Shown: positions 1 through 11,440, numbered from the stretch's first letter. The stretch: 64,000 bases of DNA from Azorinus chamasolen (GCA_963576725.1 OY755247.1:17052526-17116525), one strand, 5' to 3'. The notes: generated by a model not told the origin, from the letters alone. Made by a program: numbers and translations.

Positions 1-38
1 GGGAGCTTCTAAACACTTGTCCTGCATTAGGCTGGCAT
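1..38 (-). CDS. Polycystin-1/PKDREJ-like gene, exon 15 (partial, runs off the window)
   Basis: The minus strand shows a pyrimidine-rich acceptor (TCTTTTGCAG) at 39-40 followed by an open frame reading ASLMQDKCLEAP up to the window edge. Exon 14 ends with one base of a codon and this piece supplies the other two, giving Asp, so the phase fits. It would continue the C-terminal part of the REJ region. The piece is too short to match a domain alone, and the call rests on splice site, phase and position. The intron between exons 14 and 15 would be about 14.7 kb, and an extra phase-neutral exon in it cannot be excluded. Confidence 0.55.
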
Positions 39-704
39 CTGCAAAAGACTCAAGAATTTCCATCAGAAGTCATTGTAGAAGGGTTTTACTGTATTCTGCG
101 CTGAAATCGATTGCGGAATCTGCCAACTCCCACTACCTAATAAGTGACTTCAAGAACAAAGCAATACAGTCGTAAGTTACAATCACTCACAGCACAGAGT
201 CAATACAATCTTTCTATGTCATGGTCCATCAATCAAACATCCTTCATCTAACTTAACAGAACTTCAACAAACAGTTTGGATCTTAATCAAAAATAAAGTT
301 ATTGCGTGTCTCATCACTTACAAAAAATGTTTCACATTCTATTGAGCACAAATCAAAGGATACCATCATTACTATTACAACCATTAGACGGCAATAATGT
401 TATGGCTGTAGTCAATTTTAGTCCTGCAAAGGTTTTCTGGCCCTAGCATTATCTCGTAATTCAACCAAAAAGGTTAGCAACAACAGCCATCTATCAAGAC
501 ACCCAGTCCTGACATTCCATAGATCAAACTTTCTGACATCTTTGTGACCATTGTAATCACTGTATTGAACAAAACTTCCTGCCAGAAAATACACCCTCAT
601 AGATAAAGGGGGCGTATTTCAAAAACTAAATAAAAAACTAAATCGCCATTTCTCCACAAAACCGATCTTGTGACCACAAATTAGAATCCATCCTTGAAAC
701 GTTT
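39..704. other. Intron 14, distal part without recognised feature
   Basis: AT-rich intronic sequence. The only recognisable piece is a short GGGTTTTACTGTA stretch near 80-93 resembling one end of a family E MITE. I see no exon on either strand. Confidence 0.4.
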
Positions 705-926
705 TTAACCCTTTCCTCCATAAATAAGCCTTTCTACGCACTTCTTGAAACCATTGCAATAAATAGAGCATATGCTCCATAGAAGCAAATGCTCTATTTA
801 TCACAATGATTTCAATACTACACAATTCTAACCTTTTCTTTTTCTCTAGTAAATGCTCCTTTTTCCCCCTGGTAGATTTATTCAAAGAGGTTGGGTCTAT
901 AAATAGTCCATTAGGGAATGGGTTAA
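705..926. mobile_element. Family A hairpin MITE (TTAA type)
   Basis: The ends read TTAACCCTTTCC and GGAATGGGTTAA, in inverted orientation. The interior holds the family A hairpin around GAGCATATGCTCC with AAATAGAGC arms, then the conserved TAAATGCTCC and TTTATTCAAAGAGGTTGG tracts. No coding capacity. TTAA borders and CCC-starting terminal repeats are the hallmark of piggyBac-type non-autonomous elements. Confidence 0.8.
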
Positions 927-1110
927 CCCATTCTCTCCTACTGATGCCGTTTGAAGCCTCTGTAAGGTCATTCTTTAAAACCATTGTTACTAATAGAGCA
1001 ATTCGAGGGCTTGGTGCAAAACTATTCTAACTCCTTCACAAAGTGATGGAGTTAGAATAGTTTTGCACCAAGCCCTCGAATTGCTCCATAGGAAGGCAAA
1101 GGGTATGGAA
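923..1110. mobile_element. Second family A MITE, interrupted by a 75-bp palindromic insertion
   Basis: It begins at the TTAA that ends the previous copy and runs through CCATTGTTACTAATAGAGCA. It is interrupted at 1004 and resumes with GCTCCATAGG at 1083. The right end is degraded. Confidence 0.65.
1004..1078. mobile_element. 75-bp palindromic mini-element with 4-bp target duplication
   Basis: The arms start CGAGGGCTTGGTGCAAAAC and are inverted around CTTCACAAAGTGATG. AATT flanks both sides (1000-1003 and 1079-1082). Removing it restores the hairpin of the host family A MITE. The terminal sequence is a variant of the 6.2-kb element's terminal repeat at 36816 and 43058. Confidence 0.85.
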
Positions 1111-1134
1111 TGGAAGCAGATTTTTTTTAGTTAT

Positions 1135-1384
1135 TTAACACTTTCCTTCATATAAACATGTTTTAACGCATCTGCAAACAGAGTAGACCCAGATAAGACA
1201 GATCCTATAGAAACTGTCTGAACAGGGTCTGCTCTGTTTGTTAATGGAATTTGGAAGATGTTTCTTTACTTTCTAAAATGGCTACAATGTTCCACCTTCC
1301 ATAATTCATTATAACTATTTTGTCCATGAATATTCAGTAGGTATTGATATTTTGAATAAACATATAGAACAGGTAAAGGGTTAA
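1135..1384. mobile_element. Family C hairpin MITE
   Basis: Bounded by TTAACACTTTCC and GGTAAAGGGTTAA. The interior has the AACAGAGTAGACCCAGAT / CAGGGTCTGCTCTGTT hairpin and the family C tract CTACAATGTTCCACCTTCC. Confidence 0.75.
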
Positions 1385-1915
1385 CCATTCAAATTCTACA
1401 GGCTCTTTTCTCTATTTCAAAACCATTGCAGTTAGAGGACCATAAATCACAACAGTCCTACAGCAAGACATTAAGCATCCCCAGAGATTTTTTCTTGAAT
1501 AAATTTTCCCTACAACTGTCAGAACATTAAGCAAAACAAATGTATGTATCCTCATAATAGTCCCATATTTACATACATAGTGTTTATTCTATAGGAAGCA
1601 CATGAAAAACATGTTCAAATGTAAGAAAAAACAACAACAAGCAAAACAGACTGATGCAGCTGATGATGGTTTGGACGAAAGAAAAGTAGAAAATGAGTGC
1701 CAACTACAACTGCTAAAGAGCATTAAAGGAAAGTAAATTTGACTGGCTGTCAACTTATGATTAGACATCACCTCTGGTTTGGCCGATTTGTCTAGGTAGA
1801 TTGAGGGTACCATTTTCCTGTTGTGAGGCATTTAAACTTTTACCTCATTTTTTTATGCTTTTGCAAACAGAGAAGACACTAAAAGATGCCTGCATAGTAT
1901 CAAGACAAGGACTGT
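1385..1915. other. Intron 14 stretch without recognised feature
   Basis: AT-rich sequence with no recognised repeat end and no exon-like frame with splice sites. Confidence 0.4.
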
Positions 1916-2143
1916 TTAAACCTTTCTTCCATAAATTCGCCTTTCTACACCTCTGTAAAAATCACCTATTGAAACCATTGTGATAAATAGAGCATTTGCT
2001 CCTATAGGAGCAAATGCTCTATTTGTCACAATGGTTTCAAACTACAAAATTCTAAAAATTTCCTTTTCTCTAGTTAGTGCACCTTTCCGTAGATTTATTC
2101 AAAGAGGTTGTATCTAATAATAGCCTATGGAGGAAAGGGTTGA
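1916..2143. mobile_element. Family A hairpin MITE
   Basis: TTAAACCTTTCTTCC at the left and GGAAAGGGTTGA at the right. The central perfect hairpin is ATAGAGCATTTGCTCCTATA / GGAGCAAATGCTCTAT, followed by the GTAGATTTATTCAAAGAGG tract. Confidence 0.8.
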
Positions 2144-2400
2144 CCCTTGACTCCATGGATATTCATTAAAGAAATAATGACATCATGAATATTAAATTAG
2201 ATTGTTTTTATAACTGTACCTGAACACAGGAAAGTTTGGACATGGTGCAAACTGCAGAATCAGATCTATATAATTTCATATTTTTCAATTTCATAAGCAG
2301 TCAGAGAAGACCCTGATGAGATGGCTCCTACAGGATCTGTCTGATCTGGGTTTACTCTATTTGCAAAGGCATTAAAAAAGGTGTATAAATTGAGTAATGT
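2140..2400. mobile_element. Family B/D-type hairpin MITE, degraded right end
   Basis: ATATTCATTAAAGAAATAATGACATC, the AGAATCAGATCTATATAAT tract and the GACCCTGATGAG / CTGATCTGGGTTTACTC hairpin follow in the usual family order (key tracts only are quoted). The right TTAA end is lost. Confidence 0.6.
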
Positions 2401-2670
2401 GTTTAGTACTACCAATTCATTTGAGGGTTCTCCAAAACTGAGCCACCATTCAACAATTAATTTCTAACATTAAACATGCAACGCTCAAAATAAAAGTAAA
2501 ACACTGCAATTCTCCCATCTGAACTTAATTGAAGAATACCATTATTTTAGAGTTGTTTCTTTCATGTGGTATTAATTGTATTTGAATTAGGGTCTGTTTG
2601 TTTGTTTGTTTCCTTTATGCCTGTTTTCTATCACCTAGAGCTAAGTGACACCCTACAGTAAGAGGTAGAA

Positions 2671-3060
2671 TACAGTAAAACTCCTCTAAACCGGATGTTA
2701 AATTTAGTATAAATATTGGTCTCGGAGACAGGGGGCAGCTTAACCCTTTCCTCCATAAATATGCCTTTCTACCCCTCTGTAATAGTCACTTCTTGAAACC
2801 ATTGTGATAAAAAGAGCATTTGCTCCATAGGAGCAAATGCTCTATTTATCAAAATGGTTTCCATACTACACAATTCTAATATGTTCCTTTTCTCTAGTAA
2901 ATGCTCCTTTTCGGTAGATGTATTCAAAGAGTTTGGGCCTAAAAACAGCCTATGCAGGAATGAGTTAATACAGTGCGAAAGTCATGCAGAAAGCTCCACC
3001 TGCCTAAAAGTATCTAAATTATTCTCTCCTAGAGTTCCAGTTTAGAGGAGTTTTACTGTA
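2671..3060. mobile_element. Family E-like TIR MITE split by a family A MITE
   Basis: The ends are TACAGTAAAACTCCTCTAAA and its inverse TTTAGAGGAGTTTTACTGTA, with TA borders. The interior resumes after the nested element with the AAAGTCATGCAGAAAGCTCC tract seen in other copies. Confidence 0.8.
2740..2968. mobile_element. Family A MITE nested in the TIR element, flanked by TTAA
   Basis: TTAACCCTTTCCTCC to GGAATGAGTTAA. Excision restores GGCAGC-TTAA-TACAG, which matches the uninterrupted GCTTAATGCAGG of related copies (for example near 10390). This is direct in-window evidence that the target duplication is TTAA. Confidence 0.85.
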
Positions 3061-3099
3061 CAGACACTCCTCTTTTGATGCACCGATTCCTAATCGTTA

Positions 3100-3330
3100 A
3101 CTGCAGTATGGATTATTCACCCTTTACCTCATGAATATTCATGAAAGAAATAATGACAATAAATTTTCATCAACTAAATTTTTATAATGGCATTTGGAAT
3201 AAAGGAATTGTTTGCCAGTGCAGACACTGAATAATCAGAATAGTGTTATTCAATAAGGAAACAGATCAGACCCTGGTCACATGGCTCCTACAGGAGCAGA
3301 CTCATCTGGGTCTACTCTGTTTACAAAGGT
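3100..3330. mobile_element. Degraded family B/D-type MITE
   Basis: Begins CCCTTTACCTCATGAATATTC, carries GAAATAATGACAAT, GGCTCCTACAGGAGC and CATCTGGGTCTACTCTGTTT. The right end is missing. Confidence 0.6.
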
Positions 3331-3445
3331 TCCAGGAGTTCTCTTTATGAGAGAACAGCTTTATACATGATTGCTTTTGTAAGCATTTCAAATCCAGATG
3401 TCAGACGTCATGATCCTTATTGACAGTTTTTTAACAAGGTTTGCA

Positions 3446-3527
3446 GAAAAATCTGTGAAAGCAGACTTGAAATAAGAATCCAGAAAAATCTGTGAAAGCA
3501 GACTTAAAATAAGAATCCAATGGTTTA
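3446..3527. repeat. 41-bp tandem duplication
   Basis: CAGAAAAATCTGTGAAAGCA...AATAAGAATC occurs twice in direct succession with one difference (TTGAAAT versus TTAAAAT). It abuts the SINE that follows. Confidence 0.8.
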
Positions 3528-3534
3528 TGACTCA

Positions 3535-3773
3535 CTAAAATAGCCCCTCACCGCTGTGGGTTCGAATCTCGGTCTAGGCATTGGATTTTTCATGTGAGGA
3601 AGCCTTCCAGCTGGCTTGCGATAGGTTGGTGGTTCTACTTGGATGTTCCACGGTGCACGAAACAATGGAATTTGTTCCGTGCACAGAAGAACCTCCGGAG
3701 TCTTCCTCCATCTGTAATTAACTGGACATGGTGATATGACTGAAATCTAAGTAAAACCGATAAAAACCAAACC
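3535..3773 (+). mobile_element. tRNA-derived SINE, 5' truncated
   Basis: A B-box promoter GGGTTCGAATCTC sits at 3558-3570, next to a tRNA-like anticodon/T-arm segment. It is followed by the tract GTGAGGAAGCCTTCCAGCTG, a form seen in mollusc SINE bodies, and ends in an A-rich CCGATAAAAACCAAACC tail. The A box is not recognisable, so the copy is probably 5' truncated and not independently transcribed. Confidence 0.75.
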
Positions 3774-4369
3774 AATCTAAAAGTCAATTATTTTTTTACA
3801 GTCAAACTTGCTATAAGTGGCCAGTCCTGGGAAGTAGCCACTTTGGCTGCTTACAGCAGGTGACCGCCTAAATCAGGTGCAGGTTATCTTATATAAATGC
3901 TTTTCCACACTGTTGCAGACAGATTAGACCTAGATCAGAGGGCTCCTATTGGAGCCTATGGAGTAATATAGATATAATTCTACAGTTTCTGCCATGGTTA
4001 AGCATTTGGTCATAATTCCAGATAAATTAAAGAACTTCAGTGAGCAGGCCCACATACCCCCCATGCCGCCACATTGTCAGAGAAAAAAAAAGTTGTTTCC
4101 CATGACAGATTCATCTGAAAATCAAACTCATCCAAGCTTTATTCTTAAAGCAAATTTGAGATAAATTGGTCAAGAAATGAAAGTGCAAGATGAGCAACAA
4201 TGTATTATGTGCAAGATGAGCAACAATGTATTATGACAAACAGATTGATTGACGGATGGACGGAGAGACAGGTAAAAAAAACTATACACCCTGTGCAACT
4301 TCCAAAATCAGCTAATTAGTATTCATGATGTCAATATTTCTTATTAAATGTTCATTAGGTAAAATGGTT
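3774..4369. other. Intron 14 stretch with fragments only
   Basis: A weak family E-like piece at 3785-3890 (CTTGCTATAAGTGGCC), a 20-bp direct duplication around 4183-4229 (GTGCAAGATGAGCAACAATG), and a GATTGATTGACGGATGGACGG low-complexity run near 4245 (key bases). No exon seen. Confidence 0.4.
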
Positions 4370-4795
4370 AACCCGTTACTCCATGAACATTCATGTAAGA
4401 AATAATGGCATCATGAATATTAATTACAGTAAAACCTCTCTATAACAGCCACTAAATTACATCAAGTATGTTGTGGTACAGGCAGATGGCTGCTTAAAGC
4501 CAAGGTGAAAGTAAGACAGAATGCTCCTATAGGAGCTTCACCTTGCTTTAAGCAGCCACCTGTCCTACATACCAACTGATAAACACAATTCTGTGGCCAT
4601 TATAGAGAGGTTTTACTGTATATTATTTTATATAAATGCACATGAACATAGATATTTTTGGCCAAGGCAGAAACTGTAGAATCACATCTATATTATTTCA
4701 TAAGCAAACAGAGCAGTCCCTGATCAGATGGCTCCTATAGAAGCTGTCTGATCTGGCATAGAAAGGTGAATTTATGGAGTAAAGGATTAAACCAG
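4370..4795. mobile_element. Family B MITE split by a family E MITE
   Basis: Left part: TTAACCCGTTACTCCATG with AAATAATGGCATCATGAA. Right part: GTAGAATCACATCTATATTA, then GGCTCCTATAGAAGC and AAAGGATTAA. The family E copy lies between them. Confidence 0.75.
4425..4620. mobile_element. Family E palindromic MITE
   Basis: Terminal repeats TACAGTAAAACCTCTCTATA and inverse, with long internal palindromic arms (GCTTAAAGCCAAGGTGAAAG / CACCTTGCTTTAAGC) around GCTCCTATAGGAGC. TA borders indicate Tc1/mariner-type insertion. Removing it restores the ATTAATTA of the host MITE. Confidence 0.85.
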
Positions 4796-5164
4796 GTGAG
4801 CATAAACTCAAACTAATTTACCATTTTCAGGCAGAATAAACACTCAACTGTAGGTCTGGTAAGCAAAATATAAGTCTATTCAACAATACACATAAATATC
4901 TATTTTCTAATTTACAATGCTTTTGTATCATACACTAAAATCTTGTTACCATGTGATTTTAAGTGATTACAACACTGTTCCTATGGCAACCAATATGATA
5001 ATTATCTTGAAAACCTCTTTCTACAAATAATATATCAGAGATTTATGTAAATAGTGAAAGTTGCAAACTGGTAAATCACATAGTGTCAGTGAATTGATTT
5101 CAACAACAGGGGGAAAAAATCTGACACTTGCATTTACAGAAAACAGGAAATATTCTGCATACAG

Positions 5165-7930
5165 TAACACCTGTCTTAACCGATTCCCATATATGCTATT
5201 TTTAGATCCAACCACTTTGAACAAATCTACCAAAAAGGAGCATTTACTACTAAAAAGGATTTTTTTTAGAATTGTGTAGTGTTGAAAATATTGTGATAAA
5301 TAGAGCATTTGCTCCATGGGAGCAAATGCTCTATTTATCACAATGGTTTCACAAAATGACTTTTACAGAAGCGTCAAAAGAAATCTATATGCAGGAATTG
5401 TTAATCCTTTCCCTGCTCTATGTATATTACAAATTTCAATATTCACTGAATATTCATGGACAAAATAGTTATAACGAAATATGGAAGGTGGAACATAATA
5501 TTATTGCAGCCATTTTAGAAAAAAAAGAAACAGATATACCGGTACATGTATTAAACTCCATTAGCAAGCAGAGCAGACTGATTAGACGGCTCTTATAGGA
5601 GAAATCTGATCTGGGTCTACTCTGTTTGCAAATTATTCCAGACATTTGTGGCAGGAGGTAACTTAATGCAGAACAAAAGTAATGCAGAAAACTCCAAACC
5701 ATGCCTTCTCCATTATGTTGCTCTGTATTTAGTAAAACATCAGTTTTCTAAGTTAACCCATTGCCCCTTTAATATTAACCCATTCCCTCATATTGACCAC
5801 TTTTGACGACTCTGTAAAAGTCACTTTGTGAAACCATTGTGATAAATAGAGCATTTGCTCCTATAGGAGAAAATGCTCTATTTATCACAATGGATTCAAA
5901 CTATAAAATTCTAAAATTTTCTTTAGTTAATCCTTCTTTTCATTAGATTTATTCAAAGATGTTGTATCCAAAACTAGCCTATGAGGTAATGGATAAATGT
6001 AAGAAAAATGACATCATGAATATTTATTAGCAGAATTTTTATAATGTAATAAACTTTTTTGCTTTGACGAAAATTGTAGAATCAGATCTAATCATGTCAA
6101 AAGCAAACACAGCAGACTCACACTCCTATAGGAGCCGTCTGATCTGGGTCTACTCTGTTTGCAAATGCATGAAAAGGCATTTATATAAAGGAAAGATTTA
6201 GTTAACCCTTCATCTCATGAATATATACCCCCCCACCCCCACCCCCCCCCCCAAAAAAAAACAACAACAACAACCCCCCCCCCACCCCAAACAGTAGCCT
6301 TGATACCCATGTTTCAAGCCAAAATGACCAAAAAATGGTCAAATGTTCAAGGGGAGATAATTCTGCAATGCTCAGCAGTAAACACATGAAAATATAATCT
6401 TGCACATCTTCTATCTATGGTTATTATTTATACCAAATATAAAGTCAATAACTTTAAAACTGAAGGAGGAGTTCGTGATCCCATCTACCCATGTTAAATG
6501 TGGACAGACGACTTACCGACCGCTGGACAGGGTGATCACTCCTACAGGAGCCATCTGGTCTGGGTCTACACTGTTTGCACTGGTGTAAAAAGGTGTATTT
6601 ATGAAGTAAAAGGTTAAACATGTTAAACCAGTCAGTAGTCAGTTAATGCAAGCTTTACTGTACATATGCAGACATCCTTGAAGTGCTATTCTTACTTGGC
6701 AAACAAATTCAATCAATGCATTAACTCACTGCCAATGGGAACTTTTTTTTGCCATAGGTATGCTTTTTAACCCATTCCTGCATATAGATGCCTTTTGACG
6801 CTTCTGTAAAAGTCACTTTGTGAAACCATTGTGATAAATAGAGCATTTGCTCTATATATCACAATGGTTTCAACACTACACAATTGTAAAAATATCCTTT
6901 TCAGTAGTAAATGCTCTTTTCGGAAAATTTGTTCGAAGAGGTTGGATCTAAAAATGGCCTTTGATGGGTTAATACCTTTCCAAACAGAGTAGACCTACAC
7001 CCAGGGTTTTATCTGTTTACTTTTATAACAATTAATTCTAAAAAAATCCTTTTCTCTAGTTAATGCTCCTCTTCGGTAGATTTATTAAGAGGATGGATCT
7101 AAAAATAACCTTTGAGGTGAATGGGGTAAGCAAAATCAGCCAAACCTGATTAGATTTGAATCTATTCTGTTGGCAAAATGTCTCAATATGTGCTTCTATT
7201 AAGCAAACTCCTGTGGTACTACTTTTCTAAAAACAGAATTTACAACCCACTTTCCTTTCATTACTGATAAAAATGGCGCCTTTTTTCTGGGAAAAAAAAA
7301 ATTAGGCCATTATCAGTAAAATTTTGTATGTGAAATTTTGTGTTTCATCAAAATGTCATTCTTGATAACAGTGTCTAATATACTGATTGATAGTTATTGG
7401 AAAACATCAACAGCATACTAAACTTTTGCAGACTTCCAGTGCATTTGTGTTAACTTTAACCCTTTCCTTCATATAATTGCCTTTTCATGCATTTGCAAAC
7501 AGAGTAGACCCAGATCAGATGGCTCCTATAGGAGCCATTTGATCAGGGTCTGCTCTTTTTGCTTTTTACATGATGTAGATCCGATTCTACAGTTTTTGTC
7601 AAAGCAAAAAATTCCCTTGAAAAGCTTACAGTATAAAAATTGAAATTATAAATATTCATAATGTGATTATTTTTTACACAAATATTGAACAGGAAAGGGT
7701 TAACCCATTCCTTCATATTGACAAATTTTGACGACTCTGTAAAAGTCACTTTGTGAAACCATTGTGATAAATAGGGCATTTGCTCCTATAGGAGCAAATG
7801 TTCTATTTATCACAATGGTTTCAAACTACAAAATTCTAAAAAAAATCCTTTTCTCTAGATAATGCTCATTTTCGGTAGATTTATTCCAAGAGGTTGTATC
7901 TAAAAATAGCATATGAGGTAATGGGTTAAG
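5165..7930. repeat. Cluster of family A, B and C MITEs
   Basis: Consecutive copies: family A at about 5165-5403 (reverse), C at 5400-5640, A at 5760-5999, B/D at 5995-6205, B remnants 6440-6620, A at 6768-6972, a partial A at 7015-7130, C/B at 7455-7700 and A at 7696-7928. Each is recognised by GAGCATTTGCTCC hairpins or by GACCCAGATCAGA / CTGATCAGGGTC hairpins with TTAACCC ends. Between 7130 and 7455 I see nothing recognisable. No exon is visible. Confidence 0.65.
6229..6289. repeat. C-rich simple repeat
   Basis: Runs of 7 to 12 C interspersed with A and a short CAA repeat. The opposite strand is G-rich enough to form G-quadruplexes. The low complexity makes any reading frame here meaningless. 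Confidence 0.9.
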
Positions 7931-8098
7931 CAAATGGCTTTGAACTAGTCGAGGTGCAAAGCAACTTTCATCAGGATCTAAACTATTTGACACCCTGTAT
8001 TTTTTGCAGAAGCAGAATACAACAGATGAGATGCTGAGTAACTCTGTGATCTCATCAGGATTCAAACTGTTTGACACTGAGTCTGAATATGATCATAA

Positions 8099-8507
8099 TA
8101 CAGTAAAACCTCTCTATAAGTATTTTGTGTTAAAGGCAGGTGGTTGTTTAACCCTTTCCCTGTTCTGTGTTTATTTCAAATTTTAGAACCTACTGTTTAT
8201 TCATGGAAAAATTATTTATAATGAAATGTTGGACAGTTTATTCATGGAAAAATTATTTATAATGAAATGTTGGAGGTGGAACACTGTAGCCATTTCAGAA
8301 GGCAAAGAAATAGATCTATCAAATTCTATTAGCAAACAGAGCAGACCCTGATCAGACGGCTCCTCTAGGGTCTACTTTGTATGCAAATGCGTGAAAACAT
8401 GTTTATATGAGGGAAAGGATTAAAGCAAGGTGAAAGTAAAACAGAACGCTCCTAAATACCAACTAATTAACACAATTTAGTGGCTGCTATAGAGAGGTTT
8501 TACTGTA
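8099..8507. mobile_element. Family E MITE split by a family C MITE
   Basis: Starts TACAGTAAAACCTCTCTATA and ends AGAGAGGTTTTACTGTA. The interior AGGCAGGTGGTTG is interrupted at 8148 and resumes with AGCAAGGTGAAAGTAAAAC. Confidence 0.85.
8148..8423. mobile_element. Family C MITE nested in family E
   Basis: TTAACCCTTTCCCTGTTC to GGGAAAGGATTAA. It contains a direct duplication of about 42 bp (TTTATTCATGGAAAAATTAT twice) and the AACAGAGCAGACCCTGATCA hairpin. The empty site TGGCTGC-TTAA-AGCAAGG is seen in other family E copies, confirming TTAA targeting. Confidence 0.85.
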
Positions 8508-9395
8508 TCTTAAGAACAGTGGAGAAAATTTAATTTCTGAAAATTTTAATAGCTGATTAACAAAAATTACCTCATAGGCCTTTTTTTAATAGATCCAACC
8601 TATTTGAATAAATCTACCAAAGAGGAGCATTTTTTTAAGAAAATGAAACTTTTAGAATAGTTTAGTTTTCAAACAAATGTAATAAAACCATTTTTATCAC
8701 AAAAACTATCTTTATTACAATGGTTTCAAAAAAACCTTTTTACAGAGGCGTCAAAAGGTGTCAATATGAGGCAATCGGTTAAAGTTGCTAATGGCAATTA
8801 CGAAGATTGTAAAGAGTCGAATAACAATTGACAAAGCCTCCTAAAGGTAAGTGATGTCTTCTGGCATTCAGATGGGAACCAGGCCATAACTTGTCATTAA
8901 TTCCCATGTGAGATTTTTTGTGTGAAGTCTGCCATTCTGTCAATGTTCAACCGTGTGGAACATGCATTTTATTCTTGTACAAAAAAGCACCATATCAAGG
9001 GAGCATCACAGACAGGGATTATTGATACATGATTTTCAAGATTATTTTCCAATTGCAAATTCTATACAAGTGTGTATATAGAAATAATACTGACACATAG
9101 ATGACATAGATATTGGTTGAAATAAACAATACTCGAACAAAGGCTGTAACAAAAATCTCAGATCTACTGCATGCTTGTCAAAGGCTGACCCTTACAATGC
9201 AATCATATTATCTGCCTAAAAAGATATCATCAGCTAAACATTTTAATATCCATTTGTTTGTACTTTCTTTTCTAGATAAAGAAAACCTTAACAAGTAATG
9301 TCAAACAGCTTGAATCAAGACCAACATCTAAGCTTCTTGTTTTATCTCCATCTACACTGTGGGAAAAGTCAATTAAAATTGTGTTAAGCAGAAGT
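8508..9395. other. Intron 14: degraded family A (8560-8783), otherwise unassigned
   Basis: Family A tracts (CCAACCTATTTGAATAAATC, AAACTATCTTTATTACAATG) occur to about 8783. From 8785 to 9395 I recognise neither repeat ends nor an exon. Confidence 0.45.
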
Positions 9396-9585
9396 ACAGA
9401 ATGATAAGATGCGTAAATTAAAACATTTACAAGAATAACTTTTTTATTTCCCCATCAAACCCTATGTTGCGACCACTCTTTAAAATCGTCTCGAAGAGAC
9501 GATTCTAAAGAGTGGTCACAACAATGGGTTTGGTGGAGAATTGACGATTTCAGGATTCGCGTATGCATGTTTATCTGTTGCTCCA
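9396..9585. mobile_element. Family F hairpin MITE
   Basis: Tracts in order: AGATGCGTAAATTAAAACAT, CCCATCAAACCCTATGTTG, the hairpin CGTCTCGAAGAGACGATTC, GGGTTTGGTGGAGAA, and TTATCTGTTGCTCC. About 190 bp with long inverted arms around CTCGAAGAG. Confidence 0.8.
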
Positions 9586-10310
9586 GTTAAGGGGTTAACG
9601 ACATTGCCTTGTATGGCACTTCAACCGGCAACTGTAATTATTGGAGGGTGGACAGGCATTGAAATATAATTTCCTGTCTGCTTTAACCCGTATTCGGCTG
9701 AAAATTGCCATGGCAACAAATTTTCCTCGGCTTCAAGTCAAACTACATCCTTTCCAAAATTTCTTATCAATAACCTACTAGTCAGGTATCGAAGTTTGGA
9801 TATTGATCAGTAGTTGAGGTACATAACATCAGAAATGGATCCAGGCTATTCGCAAAAGTTAGACTTTTTTGTATTCGGCAGACTAAACATTAATTGCAGG
9901 TTCGCAGGTAACATCTCATGCAATCTATGAACTCTATTTGTGTGTAAATGTTACTTCCATAACAATTACATGAATCTCTGGAAAACGACTCTCTGAAACT
10001 TGCAAACAGTATTGAGCCAGATCATCTGCACTGTAAATATCCTTGATGAAAACAGGTGAATGGAAAAAATATATTCATTCAATGCTGAATTTCCAACACT
10101 GCAGATCTGGGGCTCTTTTAACACTAGATTATGCAACTTATATTACATATGTGTCCTCTCGAGAAATTGTCGTCTGCAAATATTGTCATCAGCTTCCATT
10201 CTAAAAACGATTTTTGCAATTTTGCATGAACAGTGCCAAAGTGCCAAATGACATCTCATCTGGATCCAAACTGTTTGCAAAGGTAATCACAAACTTGCCA
10301 GATGAGTGCT
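9586..10310. other. Intron 14 stretch without recognised feature
   Basis: Mixed-composition sequence. Several frames are open for about 60 codons but have no family resemblance and no phase-compatible splice sites. Confidence 0.4.
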
Positions 10311-10317
10311 AAAGGTT

Positions 10318-10515
10318 AATACAGTATAACCTGTCTTAATCAAACATTAATTTACCAAACATAGGTGTCTTAAAAAGCAGGTGGTTGCTTAATGCAGGTC
10401 AAAAGTAACGCAGAAAGCTCCTACAGGAGCTTTCTGCACTACTTTTGACCTGCATTAAGTTACGACCTTCCTTACAGACCCATAATTAGTGCTCATGTTG
10501 GTGACCACTTAACCC
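10318..10515. mobile_element. Family E-variant palindromic MITE
   Basis: Begins TACAGTATAACCTGTCTTAA. Palindromic arms GCTTAATGCAGGTCAAAAGT and inverse surround AGCTCCTACAGGAGCT. Other copies lie at about 23920-24077 and 60746-60913. Confidence 0.75.
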
Positions 10516-10690
10516 TTCGCTTGCTATTCACGTCAATATACCTACCTGTAAATAGTGAAGACCCAGATGAGACAGCTCCTGCAGGAGCTGTCTCATCAGG
10601 GTCTGCACTATTTACAAGTTGATTTTGCAACCAGTACACTTCACAGCAGTGATTGCACAGCGAAATACTTGTACACAGTGAAGATATGTG
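10511..10690. mobile_element. Family H hairpin MITE
   Basis: AACCCTTCGCTTGCTATTCA followed by GTAAATAGTGAAGACCCAGA, apex AGCTCCTGCAGGAGCT, and TCAGGGTCTGCACTATTTAC. The reverse copy is at 32575-32823. Confidence 0.75.
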
Positions 10691-11440
10691 TAATTATACA
10701 ATAGGGCATGGGTAAAGAAGGAGAAATGAGTTTTAATCAAAGTACTGACAGTACTGAAGGTTTCGGACCATATATATGGCGATTGTGACTATACAATACG
10801 AAAAAGCTTGGTAGGGAAGAACTGGTACCATTGAAAAATAGTAAAATGACCTCTAAAGCATTATTTCCTGAACTAAAATGGTGTTTAATGGAACTGTTTG
10901 TTAAAATAGACAGGTCATCTGAACATAATTGCTGTGAAACTTTCTGAAAATCCTGTCAGTGTTTTAGATATTGTTTAAAGAAATAAATTGATCACTAGTA
11001 GCAAACAGTGCAGTTCCAATAGCTCAATTTGCCACTGTGCGCCTGAAGTTTACTTAAAATGATAATTTAATGTAGTAAAGGGCCATTACTCTATTATTAT
11101 ATGGCCGAAGTTGGCGTCATATAATATGTGCCTCATGCACCTATCCATGTAAATACCCAGTCAAATTTAATGAAATCTGAGCAAACTGTTCCAAGATATG
11201 ACTTCTAACTGTCAAATTTCCTTTATGGCTATCTGGAGCAAAAAAGGGTCATATTTCTGCTACAAACTGGTGGATTGAAACAGTATTTGGCGTGCGTCAA
11301 TCACTTATCCATCTATACACTACAACCAAGTTTGAGTAAATTATATATGCCATGTGTATCTAAATATCATACAGTTAACAAGATCTAGTTATAACAGAAT
11401 ATGTTGCAGAATGTCCCCTAAACGAAACTTACAACTGATA
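10691..11440. other. Intron 14 stretch without recognised feature
   Basis: Only a short inverted pair, TATTATATGGCC and GGCGTCATATAATA near 11097-11137, stands out. Confidence 0.4.

Noticed and set aside
705..926. CRISPR-like regularly spaced palindromes
   Set aside because: The palindromes are MITE hairpins in a eukaryotic genome with variable spacing. There are no unique spacers and no cas genes.
619..984. 121-codon open frame across family A MITEs
   Set aside because: It consists of MITE sequence, and equivalent frames recur wherever the same MITE occurs.
6202..6405. Glycine-rich open frame
   Set aside because: It is a reading of the C-rich simple repeat at 6229-6289.
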